Of a stretch of 44,315 nucleotides of DNA, positions 25,725-34,934 are shown piece after piece (the first letter of the stretch is position 1; the number at the start of each line of letters is the position of its first letter). The position numbers and the translations under genes were made by a program. Source of the stretch: an uncultured Clostridia bacterium (lineage in GTDB: Bacteria > Bacillota > Clostridia > Oscillospirales > Acutalibacteraceae); NCBI GenBank assembly GCA_947628175.1, contig CANQZA010000010.1, forward strand, positions 1 through 44,315, written 5' to 3'. The notes beneath the pieces were generated by a model that saw only the letters and a list, made by a program, of their open reading frames with translations, was not told the origin of the DNA and searched no databases.

Positions 25725-28361
25725 CTATGAAAGCTCCTGTGCCTTTTTCTTTAAATCGTAAAGCGTCTGCATTGCTTCAATGGGAGTCAGTGTATTTACA
25801 TCTATTGCCTTTAAAAGCTCAAGTATTTCGTTTTTGCCGTTAACTGCAAAATTGTACTGTATCTCGTTTTCCTCTTCATCGTCAAAGCTTGCGTTTGCCT
25901 TAAATTCTATTTCAACCGCGTTTTTTTCAAGCTCTTTGAGGATTACCTTTGCCCGTTTTACAACGCTGTCCGGAACACCTGCAAGCTTTGCTACCTCAAT
26001 GCCAAAGCTCTGGTCGGCGCCGCCTTTTACAATTCTTCTCAAAAATGTTATATCGTCACCGCGTTTTTTAACCGCGATGGAGTAATTTTTGACGCCGTCC
26101 AGCATACCTTCCATAGCAGTCAGCTCGTGATAATGTGTCGCAAACAACGATTTTGCACCGAGACTTTTCTTTCGGCAGACAAATTCAAGCACCGCTCTTG
26201 CTATGCTCATTCCGTCAAAAGTTGAGGTTCCCCTGCCGATTTCGTCAAAAACAATCAATGAATTCCGCGTGGCGTTTTTTAATATTGATGCAACCTCGTT
26301 CATTTCCACCATAAAGGTTGACTGCCCAGTTGAAAGGTCGTCGCTTGCGCCTACCCTTGTGAAAATCGCATCAACCACTCCTATTTTTGCGCTTCTTGCC
26401 GGTACAAACGAGCCGACCTGTGCAAGCAGAACAATAAGCGCAATCTGACGCATATATGTGGATTTACCCGCCATATTCGGTCCTGTAATGATTGAGCATC
26501 TGTTTTCATTCATATCAAGAAGCGTATCGTTTGGCACAAACGGTACACCGTCAAGCAGGGTTTCAACCACAGGATGCCTGCCGTCCTTTATTTCAATCAC
26601 TCCGTCATTTGATACAACGGGGCAAACATAATTGTTATTGACGGCTACCTGCGCAAGTGAAGCAAAAACATCCAGTGCGGCAAGACTTCTTGCAGTCTGC
26701 TGAATTCTTTTCAACTCGCCTGCAACAGCGTTTCTGACAGACGAAAACACTTCGTATTCAAGTGCGATACTGCGGTCCTTTGCTCCTATAATCCTGCCCT
26801 CAAGCTCCTTTAATTCCTGCGTAATATATCTTTCGCAATTGGTAAGCGTCTGTTTTCTTATATATGTCTGAGGCACCTGATCCTTATATGAATTTGAAAC
26901 CTCTATGTAATATCCGAATACTCTGTTGTATCCGACCTTGAGCTTAGGAATTTTGGTAAGCTCTCTCTGCTCGTTTTCTATTTGGGCAATAACACCCGCA
27001 CCGTCTGTCATAACAGATTTGAGAGAATCAATCTCACTGTTATAGCCCTGCTTTATCAGACCGCCCTCACGAACGGAAAACGGCGGCTCATCAACAATAG
27101 CGCTGTTAATCAAAGAACTGACATCCTCAAGCAAATCTATACCGCTGTATATATCCTTTAACATTGAGGAAGCACAGCCGCAAAGCAAAGCCTTTATATC
27201 CGGCAGTTTTTCAATTGTTGACTGAAGTGATTTCAGTTCTCTTGCATTTGCGGTGTCGTAAACAATTCTTGTCATCAGGCGTTCTATGTCACTGATTCCG
27301 ACAAGTGCCTGACGGATTGAATCACGGACTACTATATTATCGGCAAGCTCTCCGACAGCATTTTGCCTTTTTGTTATTTTAGCAACGGACATAAGCGGCC
27401 TTTCAAGCCACGACTTCATCATACGCCTGCCCATAGCTGTTTTTGTCTTATCTATAACCCATAAAAGAGAATGCTTTTTGTCACCCGTCATCATGGATTT
27501 TGTTATTTCAAGATTTCTCCTTGCGCTGATGTCAAGGCTCATATAATTGCTCTCATCATAAAAATCAATTTCAGACGGAGATTCAATCTCGTCCTTTTTC
27601 CGCGTCTGGCGGAGATAGTATATAACAGCTCCCAAAGCGGATACGCACTGCTTACTGCGGCCTATCTCCAAAGAGGATACTTCTTCTTTATTCATCGTTT
27701 CAAGAATAAGATTTACCGACGCATCAAAATCGAATCTTTCATCGTCAAGCACTTCCACATTTGCTCCGAGCTTTTTTGCAAAGTCCTCAAGCTGATTGAA
27801 ATCAAGCGCTTTTGCATTTATAATCAGCTCCTTAGGTGAATATGTGGAAAGCTGATTTATCAAATTCCCCTGAACATCATCACCGCTTAAAGCGGTGATG
27901 TGAAACTCACCTGTTGAAACATCTGCAAAACAAACACCCGTTTCATTGTCAGTGGCTGATATTGCACATAAATAATTATTTGCACCGTCGTCAAGCATGT
28001 TTCCTTCAATAACGGTGCCCGGTGTTATGATTCTTATGACATCCCTTTTGACAATACCCTTTGCCGAGGCAGGATCCTCCATCTGTTCGCATATTGCAAC
28101 CTTGTAGCCTTTTGAAACAAGTTTTGCAATATAACTGTCGGCACTGTGAAACGGAACGCCGCACATAGGTGCTCTCTCATCCTGTCCGCAGTCCTTGCCT
28201 GTCAAAACAAGATCAAGCTCCTCAGATGCAATTTTAGCGTCCTCAAAAAACATCTCATAAAAATCACCGAGGCGGAAGAATAAAATAGCATCATCATACT
28301 GATTCTTTATCTGAAAATACTGTACCATCATCGGTGACATTTTATTAGCGCTGCCTGCCAT
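25725..28361 (-). CDS. mutS: DNA mismatch repair protein MutS
   Basis: This 878-residue protein recognises mispaired bases. The mismatch-binding Phe-x-Glu is in LGDFYEMFFEDA near the start; the ATPase domain has TGPNMAGKSTYMRQ (Walker A), VFDEIGRGTSTFDG (Walker B) and LFATHYHEL. The C-terminal residues include the usual helix-turn-helix dimer part. Length is normal for MutS1. It follows the ymcA-like gene by 42 bp. The cotE gene that lies before mutS in B. subtilis is absent. Confidence 0.97.
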   Translation of the reverse strand: MAGSANKMSPMMVQYFQIKNQYDDAILFFRLGDFYEMFFEDAKIASEELDLVLTGKDCGQDERAPMCGVPFHSADSYIAKLVSKGYKVAICEQMEDPASAKGIVKRDVIRIITPGTVIEGNMLDDGANNYLCAISATDNETGVCFADVSTGEFHITALSGDDVQGNLINQLSTYSPKELIINAKALDFNQLEDFAKKLGANVEVLDDERFDFDASVNLILETMNKEEVSSLEIGRSKQCVSALGAVIYYLRQTRKKDEIESPSEIDFYDESNYMSLDISARRNLEITKSMMTGDKKHSLLWVIDKTKTAMGRRMMKSWLERPLMSVAKITKRQNAVGELADNIVVRDSIRQALVGISDIERLMTRIVYDTANARELKSLQSTIEKLPDIKALLCGCASSMLKDIYSGIDLLEDVSSLINSAIVDEPPFSVREGGLIKQGYNSEIDSLKSVMTDGAGVIAQIENEQRELTKIPKLKVGYNRVFGYYIEVSNSYKDQVPQTYIRKQTLTNCERYITQELKELEGRIIGAKDRSIALEYEVFSSVRNAVAGELKRIQQTARSLAALDVFASLAQVAVNNNYVCPVVSNDGVIEIKDGRHPVVETLLDGVPFVPNDTLLDMNENRCSIITGPNMAGKSTYMRQIALIVLLAQVGSFVPARSAKIGVVDAIFTRVGASDDLSTGQSTFMVEMNEVASILKNATRNSLIVFDEIGRGTSTFDGMSIARAVLEFVCRKKSLGAKSLFATHYHELTAMEGMLDGVKNYSIAVKKRGDDITFLRRIVKGGADQSFGIEVAKLAGVPDSVVKRAKVILKELEKNAVEIEFKANASFDDEEENEIQYNFAVNGKNEILELLKAIDVNTLTPIEAMQTLYDLKKKAQELS

Positions 28362-28403
28362 TTTTTCTTCCTCCCCTTTAAAAAATGATGATTTAATCTG
28401 CTG

Positions 28404-28817
28404 TTAATGACAGCCGCCGCATGTGCAGCAATCGTGTGTACAGCCGTCATTCTGCGGAATTTCACAGGTCTCTGGATCCTGTCCGTCAAAGAACAGACCT
28501 ATCATGCCGCTGATATACTGCGCCATCTGCTCCATTTCAGCCGCGGCGGCGGAATACTTCTGCATATTCTCGCCTTCCATTATTTTGCCGTACATCTTCT
28601 GATATTCCTCCTGGAGCTGGGCAATTCTTTCCTGTGATGCCTCTTCGCCTTTTTCGGACTCCTGCTGATATTTGAGAGAAATAAGCTGCATTTCCTGCAT
28701 CTGCTTCTGAAGCTCATCATCCGCATCGTTCACCTTTGCAGCAGCCTGAAGCGCGATAAAACGCTCATCTTTTTGAATTTCCTTACCTAATTCTCTGAGT
28801 GCCGATTCAATACTCAT
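28404..28817 (-). CDS. YlbF/YmcA (RicA)-family protein with Cys/His-rich tail
   Basis: This 137-residue helical protein of the YlbF/YmcA family sits between miaB and mutS, the position of ymcA (ricA) in B. subtilis. In Bacillus, YmcA, YlbF and YaaT form the RicAFT complex, which binds Fe-S clusters and affects mRNA processing and sporulation. The body (1-115) is Glu/Gln-rich and helical (FIALQAAAKVNDAD, LQEEYQKMYGKI). The C-terminus ends in CTHDCCTCGGCH, with five Cys and two His in 12 residues, which looks like a cluster or metal site. It overlaps miaB by 4 bp. The family call is solid; equating it with RicA rather than RicF is inference. Confidence 0.83.
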   Translation of the reverse strand: MSIESALRELGKEIQKDERFIALQAAAKVNDADDELQKQMQEMQLISLKYQQESEKGEEASQERIAQLQEEYQKMYGKIMEGENMQKYSAAAAEMEQMAQYISGMIGLFFDGQDPETCEIPQNDGCTHDCCTCGGCH

Positions 28818-30256
28818 AATTCTTTCTCCTTTACAATTTCGCCCCTCATTACAAAAGTAAGAGGTTCAATTACTTTGATGTTTTGAAAGGTTCCTATAAG
28901 ACTTTTGTCACCTTCAAATTCTATAATCAGATTACCGTCATTCCTTGCGGCAATATAATTATCATTGAGCTTGCCTTTGCCGTAAACATAGCATTTGTAT
29001 ATTTTACCCTCGTGGAGCTTCATCTGCTGTGCGCTGATTTTTTCCTGCAAATCAGTAAGCTCTTTGAACCATTTTGATTTTTCCTGCTGCGATACAGGAT
29101 CATCCATTCGTGCAGCCGGCGTGCCTTTTCTCGGTGAATAAATAAAGGTGAACAATGATGTTGCTTTAACCTCTTTTACAAGGGAAAGTGTTTCCTTGAA
29201 CTCCTCATATGTTTCACCCGGAAAGCCGACAATGATGTCACTTGTTACGGAAAGCTCATCGCCCATCAGTTCTCTTGCATAATGAATCAACTCAAGATAT
29301 TGCTCTCTCGTATAATTTCTGTTCATCGCTTTGAGCACACGGTTGCTTCCGCTTTGAAAAGGGAGATGAAGATGCTGGGCAACCTTATCGCAGGATGCCA
29401 TTGTTTCAAGCAGCTCTTTTGTGCAATCCTTTGGGTGGCTTGTCATAAATCTGATTCTAAAATCACCGTCTATATCGTTCAGCTCTCTGAGAAGCTGTGC
29501 AAAGCTGACCTGCGGAATCAAATCCTTGCCGTATGAATTTACATTCTGACCGAGAAGCGTAATTTCCTTGCTTCCCCGCTGCACAAGCTGTCTGAATTCA
29601 TTTATGATATCTTGCTTTTCCCGGCTGCGCTCTCTTCCGCGGACATACGGCACAATACAGTATGAGCAGAAATTATTGCATCCGTACATTATCGGAAGCC
29701 ACGCCTTTGCGCCGTTATCTCTCTTTACAGGAATACCCTCGGCTATGGCGCCGTCCATATCGGGTATTTCAAAAACTCTCTTTCCGCCTGTCATAGTTCT
29801 GTAAAGAAGCTCCGGCAGACAATGAATAACATGCGTACCGAAAACAAGATCAACAAACGGATAAGAGTTTTTAATCTTTTGTGCAATATGCTTTTGCTGC
29901 ATCATACACCCGCAAAGAGCAATTATCACATCGGGATTTTCTCTTTTATACTGCTTGAGTGAACCCACATTGCCAAAAACGCGATCCTCAGCATGCTCTC
30001 GCACAGCACAGGTGTTAAAGATGATCAGCTTTGCATCATGGCGGTCATCCGTGAACCCATAACCTATCTGCTCAAGCATGCCCTTGATTTTTTCACTGTC
30101 TGCAACATTTTGCTGACAACCGTATGTAATAACGCACGCTTTTGGCATTTCATCATATCTTGCTGAAATAACAGAGCTCATTTTATAAGAAAACTGCTTT
30201 TGCTTTTCCATTTGAGATTTATCAACAACTGCTGTTTTTCTGCTTTCGCCGCTCAA
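28814..30256 (-). CDS. miaB: tRNA-2-methylthio-N6-dimethylallyladenosine synthase
   Basis: This 480-residue radical-SAM methylthiotransferase acts on i6A37 in tRNA. The N-terminal cluster domain has Cys in TYGCQQNVADS, FNTCAVREHAE and LCGCMMQQK; the SAM cluster is CNNFCSYCIVPYVRGRE; a TRAM domain ends the protein. The start appears to be TTG at 30256 behind GGAGG (8-nt gap), with ATG (MEKQKQF) 15 codons later as alternative. It heads the leftward operon that also carries miaA, so both steps of ms2i6A synthesis are encoded together. Confidence 0.95.
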   Translation of the reverse strand: MSGESRKTAVVDKSQMEKQKQFSYKMSSVISARYDEMPKACVITYGCQQNVADSEKIKGMLEQIGYGFTDDRHDAKLIIFNTCAVREHAEDRVFGNVGSLKQYKRENPDVIIALCGCMMQQKHIAQKIKNSYPFVDLVFGTHVIHCLPELLYRTMTGGKRVFEIPDMDGAIAEGIPVKRDNGAKAWLPIMYGCNNFCSYCIVPYVRGRERSREKQDIINEFRQLVQRGSKEITLLGQNVNSYGKDLIPQVSFAQLLRELNDIDGDFRIRFMTSHPKDCTKELLETMASCDKVAQHLHLPFQSGSNRVLKAMNRNYTREQYLELIHYARELMGDELSVTSDIIVGFPGETYEEFKETLSLVKEVKATSLFTFIYSPRKGTPAARMDDPVSQQEKSKWFKELTDLQEKISAQQMKLHEGKIYKCYVYGKGKLNDNYIAARNDGNLIIEFEGDKSLIGTFQNIKVIEPLTFVMRGEIVKEKEL

Positions 30257-30297
30257 CCGTTTCGCCTCCGTAAATTTCTGCCCGATATACAGAGAAT

Positions 30298-30326
30298 ATT
30301 ATAACAAAAGGCAATTATATAATCAA
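30298..30326 (-). promoter_or_regulatory. sigma-A promoter of the miaB-to-rluD operon
   Basis: On the minus strand TTGATT (30326-30321), a 17-bp spacer and a perfect TATAAT (30303-30298) lie about 40 bases before the miaB start. It is the only strong promoter I see ahead of this block, although internal promoters are likely. Confidence 0.75.
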
Positions 30327-30361
30327 TATATAATTATTAATAAAATAATAATTTTAAGTGA

Positions 30362-30390
30362 TTGATTTTTGTTTAGAATAATGATAGAAT
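30362..30390 (+). promoter_or_regulatory. sigma-A promoter of malQ
   Basis: TTGATT (30362-30367), a 17-bp spacer and TAGAAT (30385-30390) precede malQ by about 35 bases in an AT-rich region shared with the divergent miaB promoter. Confidence 0.7.
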
Positions 30391-30424
30391 TTTTTAATGA
30401 ATTTTAATTTTTATCGGTGATATT

Positions 30425-31942
30425 ATGCTCAAAAAAAGAGGAGCAGGAGTTCTTCTGCACATAAGCTCTATGCCGTCACCCTACGGCATAGGTGTATTTG
30501 ACGATAACGCAAGGGAATTTATTGATTTGATTGCTGATATGGGATTTACATATTGGCAGGTTCTGCCGTTTAATCCCCTTGACGGCGCAAATTCTCCGTA
30601 CTGTTCTCCAAGTGCGTTTGCGGGTAATTATCTTTTTATTGATCCTGTTGGCTTAAAGAATATGAATCTGATAAGCGATGCTGATGTACGGGAAAACATA
30701 TATGGAGGATCCCCCTATACCGCCGACTATGAATTTGCGGCGGAAAAAAGGCTCAAAATACTGAAAAAAGCTTTCCTGAATATAGATGGAAAGCTTGCAG
30801 AAAAGATAAAAAAATTTGAAATTGAAAATGAATGGCTCACGGATTACAGTGTCTTTATGGCTGTCAAGGAACAGGAAAATATGAAGCCATGGTGGCAATG
30901 GAGCAAAAAGCATTCGCATTATTATGAATGTATAAAAGATATATACGCCTATGAGGAAAGCGCCGCATTCTGGAAATTTGTTCAATATATCTTTTACACG
31001 CAGTGGAACAAATTAAAGGAATACGCAAATGAAAAAGGAATCGCCATAATAGGCGATATGCCTATATATGTAGCAATGGACAGCGTTGATGTATGGTCCG
31101 ATACATCCATGTTTCTGATTGACGATAAAACCCTGAAACCGAAAAAAATCGCAGGTGTTCCGCCGGATTATTTCAGTGAGAACGGTCAGCTCTGGGGAAA
31201 TCCGATATACGATTGGAAAGCCATGGAGCGTGACGGCTTTTCATGGTGGATATCCCGCTTAGGCCATGCATTAAAAACATACGATACCGTAAGAATTGAC
31301 CACTTCAGGGCGTTTGCGTCATATTGGGAAATTCCTGCCGATTCAGAGACGGCAAAAATCGGAAAATGGGTTGACGGTCCCCGTATGAAACTCTTTGACA
31401 GGCTGTTTGAAAAATATCCGGATCCTCCGATTATTGCCGAGGATTTAGGTGTTTTCGGCAAGGATGTCATAAAGTTATTAGAGGATACAAAATTCCCGGG
31501 AATGAAGGTTGTACAGTTCGGATTTGATCCCGATGCCGACTCATCTCATATGCCTCACAACGCATGCGCAAACAGTATAAACTATGTCGGCACGCATGAT
31601 AACAATACAATCCTCGGCTGGCTATGGGAAGCAGGAGAGCGTGAGAGGAAATTTGCCCTTGATTATGTAGGCTTTGACGGAGACAACTGGGGTGAGGGCG
31701 GCTATCACAGTCCGTCGTGCAGAAAAATAATTGAAGCAGTCTGGAAAAGCGCCTCCAATGTTGCTGTCATCTCTTTTCAGGATATGTGCGGCTTCGGCTC
31801 AGATGCAAGAATGAATATACCGGGAATTCCCGAAAAAAACTGGCGTTTTCGCACCACGATGGAAACTGTGAAAAATGTGGACAGCAATTATTTCAAAAAA
31901 ATCAACTCACTTTACAGAAGAATGTATCCGGCATTTGATTAG
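30425..31942 (+). CDS. malQ: 4-alpha-glucanotransferase (amylomaltase, GH77)
   Basis: This 505-residue cytoplasmic enzyme moves alpha-1,4-glucan segments between maltodextrins. GH77 signatures are SPYGIGVFDDNAREF, YWQVLPFNP, SPYCSPSAFAGNYLFID, IAIIGDMPIYVAMDS, VRIDHFRAFASYWEIP (nucleophile Asp), IIAEDLGVFG (acid/base Glu) and YVGTHDNNTILGW (third Asp). The ribosome binding site is weak (GGTGAT). No glycogen or maltose genes are adjacent in the window; a Nudix gene follows after 105 bp. Confidence 0.95.
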   Translation: MLKKRGAGVLLHISSMPSPYGIGVFDDNAREFIDLIADMGFTYWQVLPFNPLDGANSPYCSPSAFAGNYLFIDPVGLKNMNLISDADVRENIYGGSPYTADYEFAAEKRLKILKKAFLNIDGKLAEKIKKFEIENEWLTDYSVFMAVKEQENMKPWWQWSKKHSHYYECIKDIYAYEESAAFWKFVQYIFYTQWNKLKEYANEKGIAIIGDMPIYVAMDSVDVWSDTSMFLIDDKTLKPKKIAGVPPDYFSENGQLWGNPIYDWKAMERDGFSWWISRLGHALKTYDTVRIDHFRAFASYWEIPADSETAKIGKWVDGPRMKLFDRLFEKYPDPPIIAEDLGVFGKDVIKLLEDTKFPGMKVVQFGFDPDADSSHMPHNACANSINYVGTHDNNTILGWLWEAGERERKFALDYVGFDGDNWGEGGYHSPSCRKIIEAVWKSASNVAVISFQDMCGFGSDARMNIPGIPEKNWRFRTTMETVKNVDSNYFKKINSLYRRMYPAFD

Positions 31943-32047
31943 AGAAAATTAAAACAGTACAGCCAGATAAGAATGTATTTGCACTGAGGGCTACCCTTGC
32001 TTTCACACTTTATAGGATAAGAAAAACGGGTAAAAAGGATAGAAAAT

Positions 32048-32617
32048 ATGGTAGTAAAAACACTTGAGATTCGCGGTGCGAACGCAAATAAAACCTTTTC
32101 TAAAACGCGTGTGGGATGCAGGGGTATTGTAATAAAAGATTCCTGTATGCTCATTTCCCACGAGGTAAACACACAGTATTACTTAATCCCGGGCGGTGGT
32201 TTGGAAAAAAACGAAACAGCTCAAGCGTGTTGTTCCCGTGAAATATGTGAGGAGACCGGATACATTGTGAAACCTGTTACTCATTTTCTCACAATAAACG
32301 AATACTATGAAGAGTACAAATATATAAGCCACTATTTTCTATGCGAAATCATTGGAAAGTCAAAACAGAACTTGACCGCCGATGAAATTGAGCGAGGACT
32401 GATTCCCGAATGGATAGTGCCGGAAAAAATGCTTGAAATATACGCTAAATATGAAGATTTTTCAACATCAAATGAAGAAAAGAGAGGAGCATATCTACGG
32501 GAGTATACGGCGCTCACAGAATATTTTAAGATGGTAAAGAATAGAAACGGAAGTATGGCCAGCGGCGATATCAACATCAAGAATACCAACGACTTAAAAA
32601 AACATAACATTATGTAA
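32048..32617 (+). CDS. Nudix hydrolase
   Basis: This 189-residue cytoplasmic protein has a perfect Nudix box from about residue 50 to 72 (GGLEKNETAQACCSREICEE then TGY), which fits G-x5-E-x7-R-E-U-x-E-E-x-G-U and binds Mg. The family hydrolyses nucleoside diphosphates linked to another group; the substrate is not readable. A tail of about 80 residues follows the fold and ends in a Lys/Asn-rich stretch. AAAAGGA lies about 10 bases before the ATG. It may be read through from malQ. Confidence 0.88.
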   Translation: MVVKTLEIRGANANKTFSKTRVGCRGIVIKDSCMLISHEVNTQYYLIPGGGLEKNETAQACCSREICEETGYIVKPVTHFLTINEYYEEYKYISHYFLCEIIGKSKQNLTADEIERGLIPEWIVPEKMLEIYAKYEDFSTSNEEKRGAYLREYTALTEYFKMVKNRNGSMASGDINIKNTNDLKKHNIM

Positions 32618-32741
32618 AGTATATCTACAAATCTTTGCATGTTAATATTTGGTTTTGTCTTATTTTTTGGGATCACTTCATGTTGAGGACGCCGTTCCTT
32701 TTTTATTTTCTTACGGGACTGACTGAAAAGACTATGCGTTT
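32618..32741. other. intergenic region without recognised gene
   Basis: Between the Nudix gene and the decayed lipoprotein gene I see only a short weak hairpin AGGA-CGCCGT-TCCT followed by T residues (about 32686-32705), possibly a poor terminator for the Nudix transcript. Confidence 0.4.
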
Positions 32742-33153
32742 TTAGTACCCATAGGTTATCAGTTCCTACTCACCGTTATCCGTTTTGGCAAGATACCATT
32801 GCCATTTATCATACCGCGTTCCGGGATTAAAGCCGCCGCATACCGTGAATCTGTTATAAATGAAGAATCGAACACGGCGCATTTAATATATTTCTTGTTT
32901 CCGAGCTGCCTGCAGTAATCAAGCTCGTCAGATAATCTTTCATCAGAGCAATAAGTAATGGTATATACTTTTTCAACACTTTCCCAAGTTTTTATTTCTT
33001 TAATGATCACAGCAAACGCACTGCTGAGTTCCTGCTATTACATACTTCACTGCTGCCTAAATCAACAATAACATCTGATGTGATGTCCTTTGAACAGCCG
33101 ATAACAGAAATAACGAGAATTAAAAATATAAATATAATGCCTGCCCTTTTCAT
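32742..33153 (-). pseudogene. decayed small lipoprotein gene (DUF4829-like)
   Basis: The remains of a lipoprotein gene read in three frames. It starts at ATG 33153 behind AGGGGTGG with a lipoprotein signal peptide (MKRAGIIFIFLILVISVIGC) and then hits a stop at about 33007. The frame QELSSAFAVIIKEIKTWE then continues to about 32840, and a third frame gives GGFNPGTRYDKWQWYLAKTD, interrupted by TAG at 32766-32768 where Trp would be expected, then ELITYGY and a stop at 32742. The combined protein of about 135 residues resembles the DUF4829 family of clostridial lipoproteins as I remember it (NP-x-T-x-Y-x-x-W-x-W near the end). Two frameshifts plus a nonsense codon argue for real decay. Confidence 0.75.
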
Positions 33154-33299
33154 ACGACCACCCCTGATAAAATGATATAAGACATCCTATAAAAAATCAA
33201 GGAACACAGAGGTGAATATATCTACCGATGATGGAATTAGGACAATATTATATTTTCAAAATCCGACTTTTAGTTTTAAACACATTATCTTGAAAAATT
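33154..33299. other. intergenic region without recognised gene
   Basis: This AT-rich stretch between the decayed lipoprotein gene and the end of the broken transporter gene shows no open frame with a ribosome binding site, no clear terminator and no convincing promoter. It may carry further eroded sequence. Confidence 0.4.
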
Positions 33300-34732
33300 C
33301 TATTCATAATCTGAATACCATTTAACAGGTATTGTACCCAAAAGAATGCCTATTGCAGGAAGTAAGGAAAACATAATGAAAACAGGTGTTGTATATTTTT
33401 CAAATTCCGGATCAGACCTGAAACTTGCGCCGTTGCAGAGCGCTTCATTTATCCTGTTTATATTTTCACCGCTGAAATGGATTGCCGAATAAACAATTCC
33501 GCATATAACCGATGATATTCCCGTTGCTATTTTAACCAGAAGCGACTGCCCTGAAAAGAACAGAGCATCATGTCTTACAGCACTCCTTTTTTCCTCATAA
33601 TCGACTGCATCGCCTATCATAAAGCTCTGAATGGCAAATATAATTCCAATGCCAAATGAAAATGCAAAAAGCAAAGCCGAAAAAATCATAAACGGAAAAA
33701 TATCACAAAGATTATGCTTAAATATCAGGTAAAGACAAAATATCCCCGCACCTGAAGCGGCACTTATCATGCTGAACACAACAGTTAATCCGCTTTTTGA
33801 ATAACGCTGTACGAGAGTGGGTGTCATGCTGTTTCCGATAAGCTGACCTGCCATTGAAAATGTGCCTGAAACAAGCATATATTTTATGTACGGCTCCTGT
33901 CCGTTATTGCCGAAATAATAGACATAGATGACATTCTGAACAAGATTCATCAGCATGTACGGGCTCCTCAGTATTCCGGAAAGCATAATGAATCTGAACG
34001 GTCTGCATCTCCACATAACTCTGAAATTTTCTTTTATGGACACTTTATGATGAACAGGCTTTACCCTCTCCTTAACAAAAAATCCCGTAATCTGAAATAA
34101 AGCACTGCCAAAGATTATCAGTAAACAGCACACAAGCATCACGCCTGCCTGCATCGCATTGGAATTGTTGTCCATTTTATGAGACATAAAGTTCCCCACC
34201 GACTGAGACGCCTGAAGAACAGTTAAAACGATTATTGAACCGCTTACTGATGATACAATTCTGGCGTCAGCGAGAAGCTTGTTTCTGCCTTTGCTGTCCT
34301 TTGTCATCAGAGACGGAAACGACCATAGTGAAACATCTCCCGCCGAATATGATGTTCCGAACAGAACAAAACTTATACCTGCCCACAAAATTATAAACAT
34401 ATTTTTAGCAGTCGAATGATCATCACCATACTGATAATTAAAAATGTTAAAAGCGATAAAACACAGATGGGAAACGGAGAAAAAATAAGATACGGTCTGC
34501 ATTTTCCAAGCTTTGTATTTGTTCTGTCAATAAAATATCCCATAACAGGATCGCTTATAAATTCAATGATTTTTGATACAATCGTTATGACGCTGATTGC
34601 AGCCGCAGGCAGAAAAATAACGCTTTGAAAATAAAAACTGAGTCCCGTGCTCATCACAGCATAAATGATATTCTGTCCGCACATTCCCGTTAAAAATGCT
34701 GCTCTTTCTCTTTTACTATATGAATAATCCAT
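33300..34732 (-). pseudogene. GPH/MFS-type sugar transporter gene with a frameshift
   Basis: This gene would encode a 12-segment cation symporter of the glycoside-pentoside-hexuronide family, about 478 residues. The first part (MDYSYSKRERAAFLTGMCGQ...FISDPVMGYFIDRTNTKLGKCRPYLIFSP) ends in the wrong frame; the rest (YQYGDDHSTAKNMF...LWSFPSLMT...) continues one frame over. The break is at an A5/T5 run at 34440-34444; one more base would restore TFFNYQYG. The start ATG at 34732 follows AGGGGA. A TetR-type palindrome lies 19 bases upstream of the start. It could be a true pseudogene or a homopolymer error. The substrate is unknown. Confidence 0.85.
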
Positions 34733-34750
34733 CTTTTTCCCCTTTTCATT

Positions 34751-34769
34751 TACATACTTTTGGTATGTA
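34751..34769. promoter_or_regulatory. TetR-type operator before the transporter gene
   Basis: The 19-bp palindrome TACATACTTTTGGTATGTA has perfect 7-bp arms around a 5-bp centre. Its arms and spacing match the palindrome before the tetR gene, so the TetR protein probably represses both. Confidence 0.8.
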
Positions 34770-34807
34770 TTATTGCAAAAAAAATACATTCCCGGATTTT
34801 TAATCGA

Positions 34808-34913
34808 GGGCAGCGCCCGAGCATCAATATTTGTTAAGGCGCAGCCCGTTTCAGCGGGAGATTATAACTCTCGCTGAAAGAAAAAGGTATTACCCGCCGC
34901 CTATAGAGGCGGG
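34808..34913. repeat. block of three hairpins between tetR and transporter
   Basis: Three perfect or near-perfect inverted repeats follow in a row: GGGC-AGC-GCCC (34808-34818), TTTCAGCG...CGCTGAAA with inner GGAG/CTCT (34849-34879), and CCGCCT-ATAG-AGGCGG (34897-34912). It is more GC-rich than its surroundings. One could serve as the tetR terminator, but three in about 105 bp suggest a REP-like or mobile intergenic repeat. Confidence 0.55.
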
Positions 34914-34934
34914 ACATCTTTTCAAATGCTATAT

